Notes under the pieces: generated by a model
Database searches by the model: none
What the model was told of the DNA's origin: nothing
The model's input: only the letters and a program-made list of their open reading frames with translations
Source of the DNA: an uncultured Clostridia bacterium
GTDB lineage: Bacteria > Bacillota > Clostridia > TANB77 > CAG-508
DNA: 8,643 nt
Direction: 5' to 3'
Assembly (NCBI GenBank): GCA_944386375.1
Contig: CALXAW010000054.1
Span: 1-8,643 of the forward strand
In this document: piece by piece, positions 8,089 to 8,643 of the stretch
How positions within the stretch are numbered: the stretch's first letter is position 1
Layout of the letters: each line of letters opens with the position of its first letter
Made by a program: the position numbers and the translations under genes

Positions 8089-8223
8089 TTAACTATCATA
8101 GATAGATGCGACAATACAAAACTTATCCTGTCTGCATCTTGAAGAGTTACGAGAAAAATATGATGTTTGAGTATATAATATATTTGAAGTTGATTCCAAA
8201 TTTAAGACTGATAAAACATACAT
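8089..8223 (-). CDS. 44-residue Ser/Thr-rich peptide with two Cys, candidate substrate of the ABC exporter
   Basis: A complete small frame at the head of the ABC operon: promoter (8268-8297), strong GGGGGA ribosome site seven bases before ATG, and stop TAA at 8089-8091. The product starts MYVLSVLNLESTSNILYTQT and ends SSRCRQDKFCIVASIYDS. It has 12 Ser/Thr and two Cys (30 and 36) and only one Lys, unlike chance frames here, and its codons are clearly richer in G+C than the surroundings. There is no signal peptide, double-Gly leader or known precursor motif, and no modifying enzyme nearby, so it matches no peptide class I know. A precursor, signal peptide or regulatory leader peptide are all possible. 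A competing view is that the G+C-rich patch is a relic of a plus-strand gene: the opposite strand reads NLSCLHLEELREKYDV before a TGA. Confidence 0.45.
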   Translation of the reverse strand: MYVLSVLNLESTSNILYTQTSYFSRNSSRCRQDKFCIVASIYDS

Positions 8224-8230
8224 CAATTAT

Positions 8231-8236
8231 TCCCCC
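8231..8236 (-). promoter_or_regulatory. Shine-Dalgarno GGGGGA of the peptide ORF
   Basis: Five G in a row are exceptional in this AT-rich DNA. AAGGGGGA can pair with the CCUCC of 16S rRNA using one G-U pair, and the seven-base spacing to ATG at 8223 is ideal. It decides the start of the 44-residue frame. Confidence 0.5.
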
Positions 8237-8267
8237 TTTTTTATACAAATTGATTAAATATATTTAT

Positions 8268-8297
8268 ATTTTAATACATATTGTGTTATACAGTCAA
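8268..8297 (-). promoter_or_regulatory. Promoter of the peptide/ABC operon
   Basis: On the minus strand TTGACT (8292-8297), an 18-base spacer and TAAAAT (8268-8273) each match the sigma-A consensus at five of six positions. The expected start, near 8261, leaves a leader of about 38 bases that ends in the GGGGGA ribosome site. A second TATAAT at 7989-7994 (minus) lacks a -35 at proper spacing and is less convincing. Confidence 0.55.
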
Positions 8298-8368
8298 GTT
8301 TGTTAAAATTTAGAGCATCATATTTAAATAAAAACATTTATATTTTTATAAATTCTAAGCCAATGAAA

Positions 8369-8405
8369 AAAAGTAAGATATATTGCTTTACTATATCTTA
8401 CTTTT
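8369..8405 (-). terminator. Strong hairpin terminator insulating the cargo from the host dac gene
   Basis: AAAAGTAAGATATA (8369-8382) pairs perfectly with TATATCTTACTTTT (8392-8405) around a nine-base loop. On the minus strand the stem ends in a run of seven T, so it should stop transcripts entering from the interrupted dac gene. On the plus strand four T follow the paired core, so it may work both ways. It is the longest perfect inverted repeat I found in the window. Confidence 0.7.
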
Positions 8406-8544
8406 ATCATTAACAAATATTTATAAATTTTAAAACTTGTTATAATACTTTGTTTTATAATATTATTTAATCTTGATTATTTAAATTTGTTTTAAAAGAA
8501 TATTAAAACAAAAAATAAACAACATTTCTAACTTTACTATTATA
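8406..8544. other. AT-rich spacer between terminator and right arm
   Basis: I see nothing I can support here: no ribosome site, no frame of interest and no strong inverted repeat. It separates the right att site from the cargo terminator. Confidence 0.5.
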
Positions 8545-8557
8545 TCTCGCATTTTAA
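8545..8557. repeat. Right inverted arm of the reconstructed attP
   Basis: TCTCGCATTTTAA is the inverse of the left arm at 37-50 apart from one base. Nine bases separate it from the right core while the left arm abuts its core; this asymmetry puts the attP centre of symmetry at the left edge of the core rather than its middle. Confidence 0.65.
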
Positions 8558-8643
8558 CTAATCAACTCCTGTTTTACCACCTGTACAAAATTCGTATTGT
8601 TTAAGTAGTCGATTTTTATTTTGATAAGTTTTATATTGCTTAG
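8558..8643 (-). pseudogene. D-Ala-D-Ala carboxypeptidase, 5' part (truncated after KTG, runs off the window)
   Basis: Entering the window on the minus strand, the frame reads KQYKTYQNKNRLLKQYEF, then CTGGKTG, then Val-Asp and a TAG supplied by the element (8558-8560). 'NKNRLL...Y.[YF]CTGGKTG' is characteristic of DacF/DacA-type carboxypeptidases just before and at the third active-site motif. The SxxK and SxN motifs would lie upstream, outside the window. The truncated protein keeps KTG but loses the rest of the fold after it, including the C-terminal domain and membrane anchor, so it is probably inactive. Excision would restore the gene in frame. Confidence 0.85.
8567..8578. repeat. Right att core (12-bp direct repeat, attR)
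   Basis: TCCTGTTTTACC is identical to 25-36. Element sequence lies to the left and host dac codons to the right. Recombination between the two copies would excise a circle and restore the dac reading frame exactly. Confidence 0.8.

Larger units (their letters stand above)
25..8578. mobile_element. Serine-recombinase integrative element inserted in a dac gene, carrying a two-gene ABC exporter
   Basis: The ends are set by a 12-bp direct repeat, TCCTGTTTTACC, with host D-Ala-D-Ala carboxypeptidase codons outside both copies and inverted arms just inside both copies. Everything between is one recombination module (small TnpW-like ORF plus two large serine recombinases) and one cargo module (possible peptide plus two ABC half-transporters), all on the minus strand and so co-oriented with the broken host gene. 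One repeat copy plus interior is about 8,542 bp. There are no relaxase, coupling protein, replication or conjugation genes, so any cell-to-cell transfer would depend on another element. The recombinases sit next to the left end, as is usual for large serine integrases beside their own att site. Both boundaries are read directly from the sequence; mobility itself is inferred. Confidence 0.85.

Noticed and set aside
8106..8306. Plus-strand frame of 66 codons starting at ATG 8106
   Set aside because: No ribosome site, and it runs across the promoter and ribosome site of the minus-strand operon with a composition of translated AT-rich DNA; the minus-strand peptide frame is better supported.

Overview
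The window appears to be one complete integrative element of about 8.5 kb with a few dozen bases of host gene on each side. The DNA is extremely AT-rich (roughly one-fifth G+C by eye). All tryptophans I checked are TGG, the four long genes stay open with the standard code, and the interrupted host gene makes cell wall. This fits a very low-GC, walled member of the Bacillota (Erysipelotrichia/Clostridia-like) better than a wall-less Mollicute. Species cannot be assigned.

Edges: read on the minus strand, bases 8643-8567 encode a peptide ending ...NKNRLLKQYEFCTGGKTG, and bases 36-1 encode GKTGFTTKAKRT. Joined at a shared 12-bp sequence (TCCTGTTTTACC on the plus strand, at 25-36 and 8567-8578), they make an uninterrupted piece of a D-Ala-D-Ala carboxypeptidase (DacA/DacF type) across its KTG active-site motif. 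The element therefore sits inside the Gly-Lys-Thr-Gly codons. Just inside each copy lie inverted arms (TTAAAATAGCGAGA at 37-50; TCTCGCATTTTAA at 8545-8557) that would form a near-palindromic attP of about 48 bp when the element circularises.

Recombination module (minus strand, about 3570 to 122): a candidate promoter, a strong Shine-Dalgarno sequence in front of a small TnpW-like ORF without a canonical start codon, then two overlapping large serine recombinases of 541 and 495 aa. The second has lost the zinc-ribbon cysteines that the first keeps.

An AT-rich gap of about 0.9 kb (3459-4382) holds the recombinase promoter, an imperfect palindrome and the cargo operon terminator, but no gene I can support.

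Cargo module (minus strand, about 8297 to 4160): a good sigma-A-like promoter, a GGGGGA Shine-Dalgarno sequence, a 44-residue Ser/Thr-rich peptide ORF with two Cys, a doubtful 60-codon basic ORF, two overlapping half-size ABC exporters (591 and 584 aa) that probably pair, and a terminator hairpin. A 14-bp hairpin terminator upstream (8369-8405) would stop transcription arriving from the broken host gene. My reading is a serine-recombinase element that targets the KTG codons of dac genes and carries a peptide/ABC-exporter cassette. The exported substrate and the role of the peptide are inference.
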